Source of the DNA: an uncultured Eubacteriales bacterium | Lineage (GTDB): Bacteria; Bacillota; Clostridia; Christensenellales; Aristaeellaceae | Direction of reading: 5' to 3' | NCBI GenBank assembly: GCA_900315675.1 | Contig: OMZY01000008.1 | Coordinates: 1-64,000 of the forward strand | Length of the DNA stretch: 64,000 bases | In this document: piece after piece, positions 42,196 to 48,876 of the stretch | Layout: each line of letters starts with the position of its first letter | Numbering within the stretch: the first letter of the stretch is position 1 | Notes under the pieces: generated by a model | The model's input: the letters and a program-made list of their open reading frames with translations, nothing else | The model's database searches: none | Told to the model about the DNA's origin: nothing | Position numbers and translations under genes: made by a program

Positions 42196-43095
42196 TCAGT
42201 CCTCGTCCACAACAGACCAGATATCGGGGTCGTTCTGATAGGCTTCGTTATATTCCTTTTCCAGCAGCTGCTGGGTTTCCCGGTTGGCCACGCCGATGAT
42301 CCGCAGCCCCCGGGCTTCCTGGTAGGCGCGGATGGCCTCGGTGGTGGAATCGGTAAACTTGCCGGTCACCAGGTCGGACCGGAGGAACCCCAGATAGGCA
42401 AGCCGCTCCTGCAGCTGGCGGACCTTTTCCCCCTGGTTGCCGAAGACCATGGTGGTGTCCGCCACCTCCCGGACGGTGCCGTAGCCGAGAATGGAGCTGC
42501 TGTTCAGTTCGTAGGTGTTGCGGGCCACGGTGGAAGGATTGTTGCCCTCAATGATGTGCACCGTGATGTTTCCGCCCCGGTCTTCCGTACAGTATTCCAC
42601 CAGGGCCACATGCTCCGTATCCGTGCCGCCGCCCCAGTTGAAGAAGACCCAGTCTCCCGGCTGGGGCACATAGTCACCGGACTGGATGAAGGTATCCTTT
42701 CCCTTCATCCACTGGTATCCCCAGCCGTCCACCCGGCCTTTGCGCACCACATAGCGGCCGGCGCGGACAAAGAAGTTCCGCCCGGTATTGGAGGAGGTGT
42801 AGAAGGGGTAGACGTTCCGGAGCAGGGCGGTGCCCCACCGCTGGTCCACCTGGTCCACACACCAGCAGAGGAATTCCGCGCACCACTGGGCGGCGGGATC
42901 GCCTGCCCAGGCACCGTACTTTGTCCGGCCGTGATCCTCCGTATATCCTACCTCTTCCGAGGCAACCTGGATCAGATGCTCCGCGTAGTCCGGCACAGGC
43001 CAGGCAGGCGCAATTCGGTTGTCCTCAGCCAGGGAGAAGGAGAAGGGAAGGATCAGAAGCACCAGGACTATGGTAAAGCGTTTAAAACAGTTCAT
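42196..43095 (-). CDS. Secreted CHAP amidase/endopeptidase with PG-binding domain
   Basis: 299 residues. Signal peptide FKRFTIVLVLLILPFSFSLA. A CHAP domain follows, with the catalytic cysteine in QWCAEFLCWCVDQ and histidine in TEHVALVEY. Residues 205-270 are a PG_binding_1 domain (GNQGEKVRQLQERLAYLGFL, STTEAIRAYQEARGL). It would hydrolyse peptidoglycan stems or bridges. It is transcribed away from rplJ-rplL, from the promoter at 43203-43231. Confidence 0.88.
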   Translation of the reverse strand: MNCFKRFTIVLVLLILPFSFSLAEDNRIAPAWPVPDYAEHLIQVASEEVGYTEDHGRTKYGAWAGDPAAQWCAEFLCWCVDQVDQRWGTALLRNVYPFYTSSNTGRNFFVRAGRYVVRKGRVDGWGYQWMKGKDTFIQSGDYVPQPGDWVFFNWGGGTDTEHVALVEYCTEDRGGNITVHIIEGNNPSTVARNTYELNSSSILGYGTVREVADTTMVFGNQGEKVRQLQERLAYLGFLRSDLVTGKFTDSTTEAIRAYQEARGLRIIGVANRETQQLLEKEYNEAYQNDPDIWSVVDED

Positions 43096-43202
43096 CTTTC
43101 ACAATCATCAGTCAGATCATTTCATGATGGGGACAGCCTGTTGGGGCTGATCCGGAACGCTGCGCGGAATATCGTTTACATGCCGCGTTAACGTACTAAA
43201 CC

Positions 43203-43231
43203 ATTATACCCGAAAAACAGGCATAAAACAA
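43203..43231 (-). promoter_or_regulatory. Promoter of the CHAP gene
   Basis: On the minus strand: -35 TTGTTT (43231-43226), 17-base spacer, -10 TATAAT (43208-43203). The -35 lies in the T-run of the rplL terminator, so the two signals are fused. Confidence 0.7.
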
Positions 43232-43253
43232 GGCGGACGCAATTGCGTCCGCC
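43226..43253 (-). terminator. Terminator of rplJ-rplL
   Basis: Perfect palindrome GGCGGACGCAA/TTGCGTCCGCC (43232-43253), followed on the minus strand by TTGTTTT. Confidence 0.85.
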
Positions 43254-43272
43254 CTGGTGACACCATATGAAA

Positions 43273-43647
43273 TTACTTGATTTCGATGGTGGCGCCAACA
43301 GCCTTGAACTGCTCGGCGATCTTTTCGGCTTCTTCCTTGGAGACGCCTTCCTTGATGGTCTTGGGAGCGGACTCAACGATGTCCTTGGCTTCCTTCAGGC
43401 CCAGGCCGGAAACGACTTCACGGACAACCTTGATGACCTTGATCTTCTCAGCGCCGGCATCCTTCAGCACGACGTCGAATTCGGTCTTTTCTTCTTCAGC
43501 AGCGGCAGCGGCAGCACCGGCAGCAGCACCACCGGCAACGGCGATCGCGCCGGTCACGCCGAACTTTTCTTTCATTTCGTCAACGAGTTCTTTAACCTGA
43601 AGCAGAGTCATAGACTCAATGGCTTCGAGAATTTCCTGATTAGTCAT
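43273..43647 (-). CDS. rplL: 50S ribosomal protein L7/L12
   Basis: 124 residues. N-terminal dimerisation domain ([20 protein letters not shown]), alanine-rich hinge ([17 protein letters not shown]), C-terminal factor-binding domain with [21 protein letters not shown]. It forms the mobile stalk that recruits translation factors. It follows rplJ by 58 bases. A terminator comes next and no rpoB, which usually follows, is present. Confidence 0.97.
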   Translation of the reverse strand: MTNQEILEAIESMTLLQVKELVDEMKEKFGVTGAIAVAGGAAAGAAAAAAEEEKTEFDVVLKDAGAEKIKVIKVVREVVSGLGLKEAKDIVESAPKTIKEGVSKEEAEKIAEQFKAVGATIEIK

Positions 43648-43705
43648 TTGAAATTTCCTCCATTATTTTTTCGTTCATGCGGCCTTTCTTAAGCCGCGGT
43701 TGTCA

Positions 43706-44209
43706 TCAGGCGGCGGATTCCTTCTTCTCGGCGATCTGGTCGAGAACGGAAACCAGGGCAGATACGGGGGAGACCAGGCAGCCAACCATGGTGGCCAGCA
43801 GCTCTTCGCGGCTGGGGGTCGCGGCCAGATCCTTGATGGTCTTCACGTCCATCACTTCGGTGCCCAGCAGGCCGCCCTTGATTTCCAGGGAGGTCAGCTT
43901 GTTCTTCTCAATGAACTGAGAAATGATCTTGGGACCGGCAGTAACGTCCTTTTCGCTGAACACGAAGGCGTTGGGGCCTTCCAGCAGGTTCTCCAGACCT
44001 TCGATCTTCAGTTCCTCCAGGGCACGGTTCACCAGACGGTTCTTCAGAACACAGTAGTGAACATCGTTCTCGCGGCACTGTTTACGAAGCTCGGTCACCT
44101 GTTCAACGGTCAGACCGCTGTAGGAAACGACCATCATGCACTCGGCATTCTTCAGCTTCTCAACGATCTCGGAAACGACAACCTTTTTTGCTTCCAGATT
44201 TGCGCTCAT
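43706..44209 (-). CDS. rplJ: 50S ribosomal protein L10
   Basis: 167 residues from ATG 44209 (GAGGTG about 9 bases upstream; an in-frame GTG four codons earlier is part of that site). L10 signatures: AKKVVVSEIVEKLKNAE, VVSYSGLTVEQVTELR, LKNRLVNRAL. It carries the L7/L12 dimers on the stalk. Preceded by an L10 leader and by its own promoter. Confidence 0.96.
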   Translation of the reverse strand: MSANLEAKKVVVSEIVEKLKNAECMMVVSYSGLTVEQVTELRKQCRENDVHYCVLKNRLVNRALEELKIEGLENLLEGPNAFVFSEKDVTAGPKIISQFIEKNKLTSLEIKGGLLGTEVMDVKTIKDLAATPSREELLATMVGCLVSPVSALVSVLDQIAEKKESAA

Positions 44210-44221
44210 CTTCTTGCGCAC

Positions 44222-44370
44222 CTCATTTCCGGCTTGAAATTAAAGAAACCCTTGCGTGCAGGCGCAAGGGAATAATTACGAAATCCACTTACACCTCGGC
44301 AGGCGGGAAACCCCTTTAAATCTTGCGATACCGGCTGTCTACGGCACTGGTCTCTTCGAAACCGGGACAT
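44222..44370 (-). promoter_or_regulatory. L10 (rplJ) leader with attenuator
   Basis: On the minus strand the 5' UTR contains the conserved L10-leader pattern (CCGTAGACAGCCGGT, then AAATTTAAAGGGG-type loops, near 44310-44345) and, nearer the gene, hairpin CCCTTGCG/CGCAAGGG (44249-44270) followed by TTTCTTT. Known L10 leaders bind the L10(L12)4 complex and control downstream transcription or translation. Confidence 0.8.
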
Positions 44371-44399
44371 AGAATAACACAGACGGAAGGGAAAGTCAA
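44371..44399 (-). promoter_or_regulatory. Promoter of rplJ-rplL
   Basis: Minus strand -35 TTGACT (44399-44394), 17-base spacer, -10 TATTCT (44376-44371). The 150-base leader starts just after it. The stretch 44400-44590 beyond it shows nothing I can assign. Confidence 0.78.
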
Positions 44400-44596
44400 G
44401 CCTTTCATCCTCTTCTTTCTATAAGAATATGGATCAGGGTCCCGGAAGCGCAGGAACGGCAAGGGCTTTCACCGATTTGTAATAATTGGCAGAATTGTGA
44501 CCATATATTTTTGGAAAATTGTATAGAATACCCCTCAAAGCCCCAAAATATAGTACTTTTAGAGTCAAATGTGTGAATAAGTTTTACGGAACAATG

Positions 44597-44625
44597 TTGA
44601 CATCTTAATATATTCGTAATAAAAT
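44597..44625 (+). promoter_or_regulatory. Promoter of the SH3/PG-binding protein gene
   Basis: -35 TTGACA (44597-44602), 17-base spacer, -10 TAAAAT (44620-44625). Confidence 0.75.
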
Positions 44626-44660
44626 AACACTGAATTATCCTAGGAAGGTGGGTGAGCAGG

Positions 44661-45674
44661 ATGAAGAAATGGAAGATCGTAATGATCATTGCGGTCCTTC
44701 TGTGTATGCTCCCATTCTGTACTGCCCTCGCCAAGACCGGGAAAGTAACAGCTTCCGCCCTGAACATGCGCAAGAAAGCGGACGCCGACAGCAAGGTGGT
44801 CCGTGTGCTGCATGAAGGGGATAAAATCACCATCAACGACACCTCGGGAAGCTGGTACAAAGTCACCGTCGGAGGAGATACTGGCTACGTCAGTAAAAAA
44901 TATGTCACGGTATCCGACAGCTCGGATTCCAAATCCTCAAACAAGTCCGATAACAAGAAATCAGACAGTAAAACGGACAGCAAAAAGTCAGACAAGAAGA
45001 CTGAAAACAAGAGTTCCGACGGTACCTGCGGTCCTGGCGATACAGGCGACGCCGTCAAAAAGGTACAAAAGAAACTGAAAAAGCTGGGGTATTACTCCGG
45101 CAGTGTAGATGGTGATTACGGAAACGGCACAAAGAAAGCCGTCAAGAGCTTCCAGAAGCGTAACGGCCTGGATGATGACGGCAAGTGCGGCAAGAAAACT
45201 CTGGCGAAACTGAACTCCTCCGACGCGAAGAAGGCGAACAGTACGGACGCCTCCGGCAGCGACGGCACACTGAAAACAGAAAGACTCAACTGGTTTAACG
45301 GCGGCAGCAGCAAGATCCCGAAGGGAGCCGTCTTCAAAGTCAAGGACATCAAAACGGGGAAGGTCTTCACCGTCAAGCGGTGGAGCGGCGCGAACCATAT
45401 CGACGCCGAGCCCAACAGCAAGGACGATACCTCCACCATGAAGGCCATCTACGGCCACTGGAGCTGGAAGCGCCGGGCCGTGCTGGTAAAGTATGACGGT
45501 CACGTGTACGCGGCTTCCATGAACGGAATGCCCCACGGCACCCAGACGATCAAGGACAACAATTTCGACGGACACTTCTGCATTCACTTCTACGGCAGCA
45601 AGACGCACGGCACCAAGAAAGTGGATGAAATGCATCAGAACTGCGTGGCGGAAGCCATGAAACACACCTGGTAA
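44661..45674 (+). CDS. Secreted SH3b and PG-binding-domain protein
   Basis: 337 residues from ATG 44661. Signal peptide KKWKIVMIIAVLLCMLPFCTALA. Residues 28-86 are a bacterial SH3 domain (SALNMRKKADADSKVVRVL, GDTGYVSKKYV). A Ser/Lys/Asp-rich linker (about 88-122) leads to a PG_binding_1 domain (AVKKVQKKLKKLGYYSGSVD, VKSFQKRNGLDDDGKCGKKT). The last 140 residues form a domain with CIHFYGSKTHG and HQNCVAEAMKH, a His/Cys-bearing pattern seen at the end of other clostridial wall proteins and possibly catalytic. A wall hydrolase is the best guess. Confidence 0.78.
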   Translation: MKKWKIVMIIAVLLCMLPFCTALAKTGKVTASALNMRKKADADSKVVRVLHEGDKITINDTSGSWYKVTVGGDTGYVSKKYVTVSDSSDSKSSNKSDNKKSDSKTDSKKSDKKTENKSSDGTCGPGDTGDAVKKVQKKLKKLGYYSGSVDGDYGNGTKKAVKSFQKRNGLDDDGKCGKKTLAKLNSSDAKKANSTDASGSDGTLKTERLNWFNGGSSKIPKGAVFKVKDIKTGKVFTVKRWSGANHIDAEPNSKDDTSTMKAIYGHWSWKRRAVLVKYDGHVYAASMNGMPHGTQTIKDNNFDGHFCIHFYGSKTHGTKKVDEMHQNCVAEAMKHTW

Positions 45675-45694
45675 GACGAAGACATTATTGGTAT

Positions 45695-45722
45695 GAAATA
45701 TCCGGCAGCAGCCGGATATTTC
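45695..45722 (+). terminator. Terminator after the SH3/PG-binding gene
   Basis: Perfect arms GAAATATCCGGC and GCCGGATATTTC around AGCA, followed by ATTTTATT. The GAAATATCCG arm resembles units of the hairpin array at 47.2 kb. Confidence 0.85.
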
Positions 45723-45737
45723 ATTTTATTGTTTGGA

Positions 45738-45766
45738 TTGACATGCAGGCTCCGGAAGCATATTAT
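45738..45766 (+). promoter_or_regulatory. Promoter of the archaeal-type AspRS gene
   Basis: -35 TTGACA (45738-45743), 17-base spacer, -10 TATTAT (45761-45766), 35 bases before the ATG. Confidence 0.8.
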
Positions 45767-45801
45767 TTCAAACAGATTTACTCGCACAGGGGGAAAAGAA
45801 G

Positions 45802-47136
45802 ATGGAACGGGTTTACGCTCAGGATGTCAGCAAACACCTGGATGAACTGGTGAAGGTCCAGGGCTTTGTGGAGAATATCCGCAACAGCAAGGCCATGGCG
45901 TTTATTGTATTAAAGGATATTACCGGGAAGGTCCAGATCACCCTGGAGAAGGAACCCAATCCCCGGCTTGCGGAAGTCGTGGATACCATCACGCCGGATT
46001 CCGTGATTACCGTGACCGGCAAAGCGGTAAAGAATGAATATGTCAAAATGGGCGGTATCGAGATCCTGCCGGATGACATTATTGTGGAAAGCGTCGCGGC
46101 CGCCCTGCCCATCGTCCGGAAGGAAATCCCGGCCACCAAGAAAAAGCAGGCCGTGGAGCGCTCCAGCATAGACCAGCGGATTGACTACCGCTGGATTGAC
46201 CTGCGCACGGATGAGAATCAGCTGATGTTCCGGGTGCAGACGATACTGGTCAACGCCATGCGGCAGTACCTGCTCAAAAAGAACTTTATGGAAATCCATA
46301 CCCCCAAGCTGATCGGCGCGGCCAGTGAAAGCGGCGCGGACGTGTTTGAAGTCAAGTACTTCGACCGGAAGGCCTACCTGGCCCAAAGCCCCCAGTTCTA
46401 TAAGCAGATGGCCATGGCTGCCGGCTTTGAGCGGATTTTTGAAACCGGCCCGGTGTTCCGGGCGGAGAAGTCCTTCACCAGCAAACACACCACCGAGTTC
46501 ACCGGTTTTGACCTGGAGTTCAGCTATATCACCTCCTTCCGTGATGTCATGAAGCTGGAGGAGGAGCTGCTGAAGGCCGCCCTGGCTGAAGTGAAGGAAG
46601 CCTGCGGCGATCAGATTGAGGAGCTCTTCGGCACTCAGGTGATTGTGCCGGAAACGCCCTTCCCGGTCATTAAGCTGCGGGATCTGTATGACGCCCTGGA
46701 AAAGGAGTTCGGCTATACCGTGCCGGAGTCCGAAAAGGGCGACCTGACCACCGAGGCGGAAAAGCTCAGCTACGAGTGGGTGAAGAAGCATTACAACCAT
46801 GAGTTCCTCTTCATCACGGATTACTCCGCGGAGAAGCGGGCCTTCTATCATATGCGGGATGAGAACGGCGTGCCCCAGGGCTACGACCTGATCTGGCGGG
46901 GCGTTGAGATCACCACCGGCGCCCAGCGGGAACACCGCTATGAAGTCCTGAAGAAGCAGGCCCGGGAAAAGGGCCTGGACAAGGACGTGGAGTTCTACCT
47001 GGAGTTCTTTGCTTACGGCTGCCCGCCCCACGGCGGTTTCGGCCTGGGCGTGGACCGGCTCACCATGCTGCTGCTGGGCCTGACCATCAAGGACGCCATG
47101 TTCCTCTTCCGCGGTCCAACCAGACTGACGCCTTAA
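45802..47136 (+). CDS. aspS2: Aspartyl-tRNA synthetase, archaeal type (probably serving tRNA-Asn)
   Basis: 444 residues, class IIb synthetase. OB-fold anticodon domain (KVQGFVENIRNSKAMAFIVL), motif 2 FETGPVFRAEKSFTSKHTTEF, motif 3 GGFGLGVDRLTMLLLG. It lacks the GAD insertion of bacterial AspRS and has the length and motif 2 of archaeal AspRS. In Clostridium, a second AspRS of this type is known to charge tRNA-Asn with aspartate for amidation by GatCAB. A bacterial AspRS is encoded 1.7 kb downstream. The last residues in motif 3 are FRGPTRLTP rather than FPRD-type. Its 3' end forms one arm of a perfect hairpin. Confidence 0.85.
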   Translation: MERVYAQDVSKHLDELVKVQGFVENIRNSKAMAFIVLKDITGKVQITLEKEPNPRLAEVVDTITPDSVITVTGKAVKNEYVKMGGIEILPDDIIVESVAAALPIVRKEIPATKKKQAVERSSIDQRIDYRWIDLRTDENQLMFRVQTILVNAMRQYLLKKNFMEIHTPKLIGAASESGADVFEVKYFDRKAYLAQSPQFYKQMAMAAGFERIFETGPVFRAEKSFTSKHTTEFTGFDLEFSYITSFRDVMKLEEELLKAALAEVKEACGDQIEELFGTQVIVPETPFPVIKLRDLYDALEKEFGYTVPESEKGDLTTEAEKLSYEWVKKHYNHEFLFITDYSAEKRAFYHMRDENGVPQGYDLIWRGVEITTGAQREHRYEVLKKQAREKGLDKDVEFYLEFFAYGCPPHGGFGLGVDRLTMLLLGLTIKDAMFLFRGPTRLTP

Positions 47137-47396
47137 TCATTAAGGCGTCAGTCAATGAAATATCCGTCTTCGACGAATATGAATTATTGGCCTGCGGCCA
47201 ATGTGAAATATGGCGCCCCAAGCGGCACCATGTGAAATATCCGCCTCCCGGCGGATGTGATATTTACTTTTTACAACAGAACAGTAACTTACACATCCGG
47301 ACGTCAGTCCGGATAATTCATATTTGCTGAAAGCAAATAATTCATATTCGGGCTTTGCCCGAATAATTCATATCGGCTGAAAGCCGATAATTCATT
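47125..47396. repeat. Array of short hairpins with variable stems and A/T linkers
   Basis: Nine stem-loops in 272 bases: CTGACGCCTTAA/TTAAGGCGTCAG (47125-47151, over the AspRS stop), CGTC/GACG (47160-47180), ATTGGCC/GGCCAAT (47186-47202), ATGG.GCC/GGC.CCAT (47210-47231), ATCCGCC/GGCGGAT (47239-47256), TCCGGAC/GTCCGGA (47296-47313), ATTTGCT/AGCAAAT (47322-47338), ATTCGGGC/GCCCGAAT (47346-47364), TATCGGCT/AGCCGATA (47371-47389). Loops are 3-6 bases. Linkers are GTGAAAT in the first half and AATTCAT in the second, so the halves look inverted. Stems differ in sequence but all pair. This fills the 356-base gap before hisS. Confidence 0.85.
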
Positions 47397-47441
47397 CACA
47401 TAGATTTCCTCCCTTTATCCCTTTTCTGTCAATGCGTCTTG

Positions 47442-47455
47442 TGATATAATATAAT
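47442..47455 (+). promoter_or_regulatory. -10 region of the hisS promoter
   Basis: Extended -10 TGATATAAT (47442-47450), with a second TATAAT overlapping at 47450-47455. No convincing -35. No T-box signature is seen before hisS. Confidence 0.5.
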
Positions 47456-47492
47456 TTGTTGATTTTTGCAAGTGCTGAATGGGAGGAAATCT

Positions 47493-48755
47493 ATGTTAAC
47501 TCAGGCACCCAAGGGGACGCGGGACGTACTGCCCGCCGACAGCTATCGCTGGCAATATATTGAGGACAGGATGCGCAAGGCCGCCGCGCTGGCGGGCTAC
47601 CGGGAAGCGCGCACCCCTGTTTTTGAGCATACGGAGCTTTTCCTGCGCGGCATCGGCGACACGACCGATGTGGTGCAGAAGGAAATGTACACCTTTGAGG
47701 ACAAGGGCAAACGCTCTGTGACTCTGAAGCCGGAAGGCACGGCCGGCGCCGTGCGTTGCTTCGTGGAGCACAACCTGTACGCGGAGCCGCTGCCCTGTAA
47801 GCTGTATTATCTGAATTCTCCGATTTTCCGTTATGAGAATCCTCAGTCCGGCCGCCTGCGGGAGCACCACCAGTTCGGCATGGAGTGCTTCGGCGCGAAG
47901 GAAGCCACCGTGGACGCGGAGCTGATCCTTACCGCCTATCACCTGCTGCAGGAGCTGGGTGTGGGGAACCTGAGCGTGGAAATCAACTCCATCGGCTGCC
48001 CCAACTGCCGTCCGGTTTATCATCAGCGCCTGAAGGACTTCCTGGGGGAACGCATCAACGATATGTGCGAAACCTGCCGGGAACGGTTTGACCGCAACCC
48101 GCTGCGGGTGCTGGACTGCAAGGAAAAGAAGTGCCAGGAGCTGACCAAGGACGCGCCCAGCATGCTGGACCTGCTCTGCGATGAGTGCCGGGATCACTTT
48201 GAAAAGTTACAGCGCTGCCTGGACGGCGCCGGCATTCCTTACAGCGTGAATCCCCGGATTGTCCGCGGCCTGGATTACTATACCAAGACCGTTTTTGAAA
48301 TTGTGACCGAGACCCCGGACGGCAAACTGACGGTTTGCGGCGGCGGCCGGTACGATAACCTGGTGGAGCAGATCGGCGATCAGAGCATTCCCGCCGTCGG
48401 CTTCGGCATGGGCCTGGAGCGCGTGCTGATGCTGCTGGACGGCGAGGGGATTGAGCTGCCGAAGCCGGAATGGTACGACGTGTTTGTCACCTTCATGGGT
48501 GGCAATCAGCAGCAGGCCTTCAAACTGGTACAGCAGCTGCGCGCAGCCGGCGTCAAGGCGGATATGGACCACGTGGGCCGCAGCCTCAAGGCGCAGTTCA
48601 AGTATGCCAACAAAACCGGCGCGCCGGTGACCGCGGTTATCGGGGATGATGAGGCGGCCAGCGGCACCGTGAAGCTCAAACGGATGAGCGACGGCACGGA
48701 GCAGACCGTCGGCGTGAAGGACGCCGCGGACGCGATCCGCGCCATGAAGGAATAA
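47493..48755 (+). CDS. hisS: Histidyl-tRNA synthetase
   Basis: 420 residues from ATG 47493 (GGGAGGAAATCT). Motif 1 QAPKGTRDVLPADS, motif 2 YYLNSPIFRYENPQSGRLREHHQFG cut here to RYENPQSGR, HisA motifs VRGLDYYTKTVFEI and the ATP-binding GFGMGLERVLML. C-terminal anticodon domain with GRSLKAQFKYANKTGAP. It is followed 121 bases later by aspS, a hisS-aspS order common in Firmicutes. A GGATACCG/CGGTATCC hairpin without a T-run lies at 48766-48802. Confidence 0.96.
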   Translation: MLTQAPKGTRDVLPADSYRWQYIEDRMRKAAALAGYREARTPVFEHTELFLRGIGDTTDVVQKEMYTFEDKGKRSVTLKPEGTAGAVRCFVEHNLYAEPLPCKLYYLNSPIFRYENPQSGRLREHHQFGMECFGAKEATVDAELILTAYHLLQELGVGNLSVEINSIGCPNCRPVYHQRLKDFLGERINDMCETCRERFDRNPLRVLDCKEKKCQELTKDAPSMLDLLCDECRDHFEKLQRCLDGAGIPYSVNPRIVRGLDYYTKTVFEIVTETPDGKLTVCGGGRYDNLVEQIGDQSIPAVGFGMGLERVLMLLDGEGIELPKPEWYDVFVTFMGGNQQQAFKLVQQLRAAGVKADMDHVGRSLKAQFKYANKTGAPVTAVIGDDEAASGTVKLKRMSDGTEQTVGVKDAADAIRAMKE

Positions 48756-48824
48756 GAGAGCGATGACGCCGGGGATACCGGAGGGACGGTTCTTTCGGTA
48801 TCCTATAAGCCCAAAGTAACCAAA

Positions 48825-48859
48825 ATTCTTCATTCTTCATTCTTAATTTTTCATTATGA
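48825..48859. repeat. Heptad repeat (ATTCTTC variant)
   Basis: ATTCTTC, ATTCTTC, ATTCTTA, ATTTTTC, ATTATGA: five seven-base units ending 5 bases before the aspS ribosome-binding site (GAGGAA). Confidence 0.85.
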
Positions 48860-48876
48860 ATAGCGAGGAACGAGCT

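Noticed and set aside
47160..47396. Possible CRISPR array
   Set aside because: The similar parts are only 7-10 bases, the variable parts are self-complementary, spacing is irregular, and no cas gene is near.
47137..47492. T-box riboswitch before hisS
   Set aside because: No specifier loop or conserved T-box sequence (GGTGGNACCGCG type) is present; the spacer is the hairpin array.
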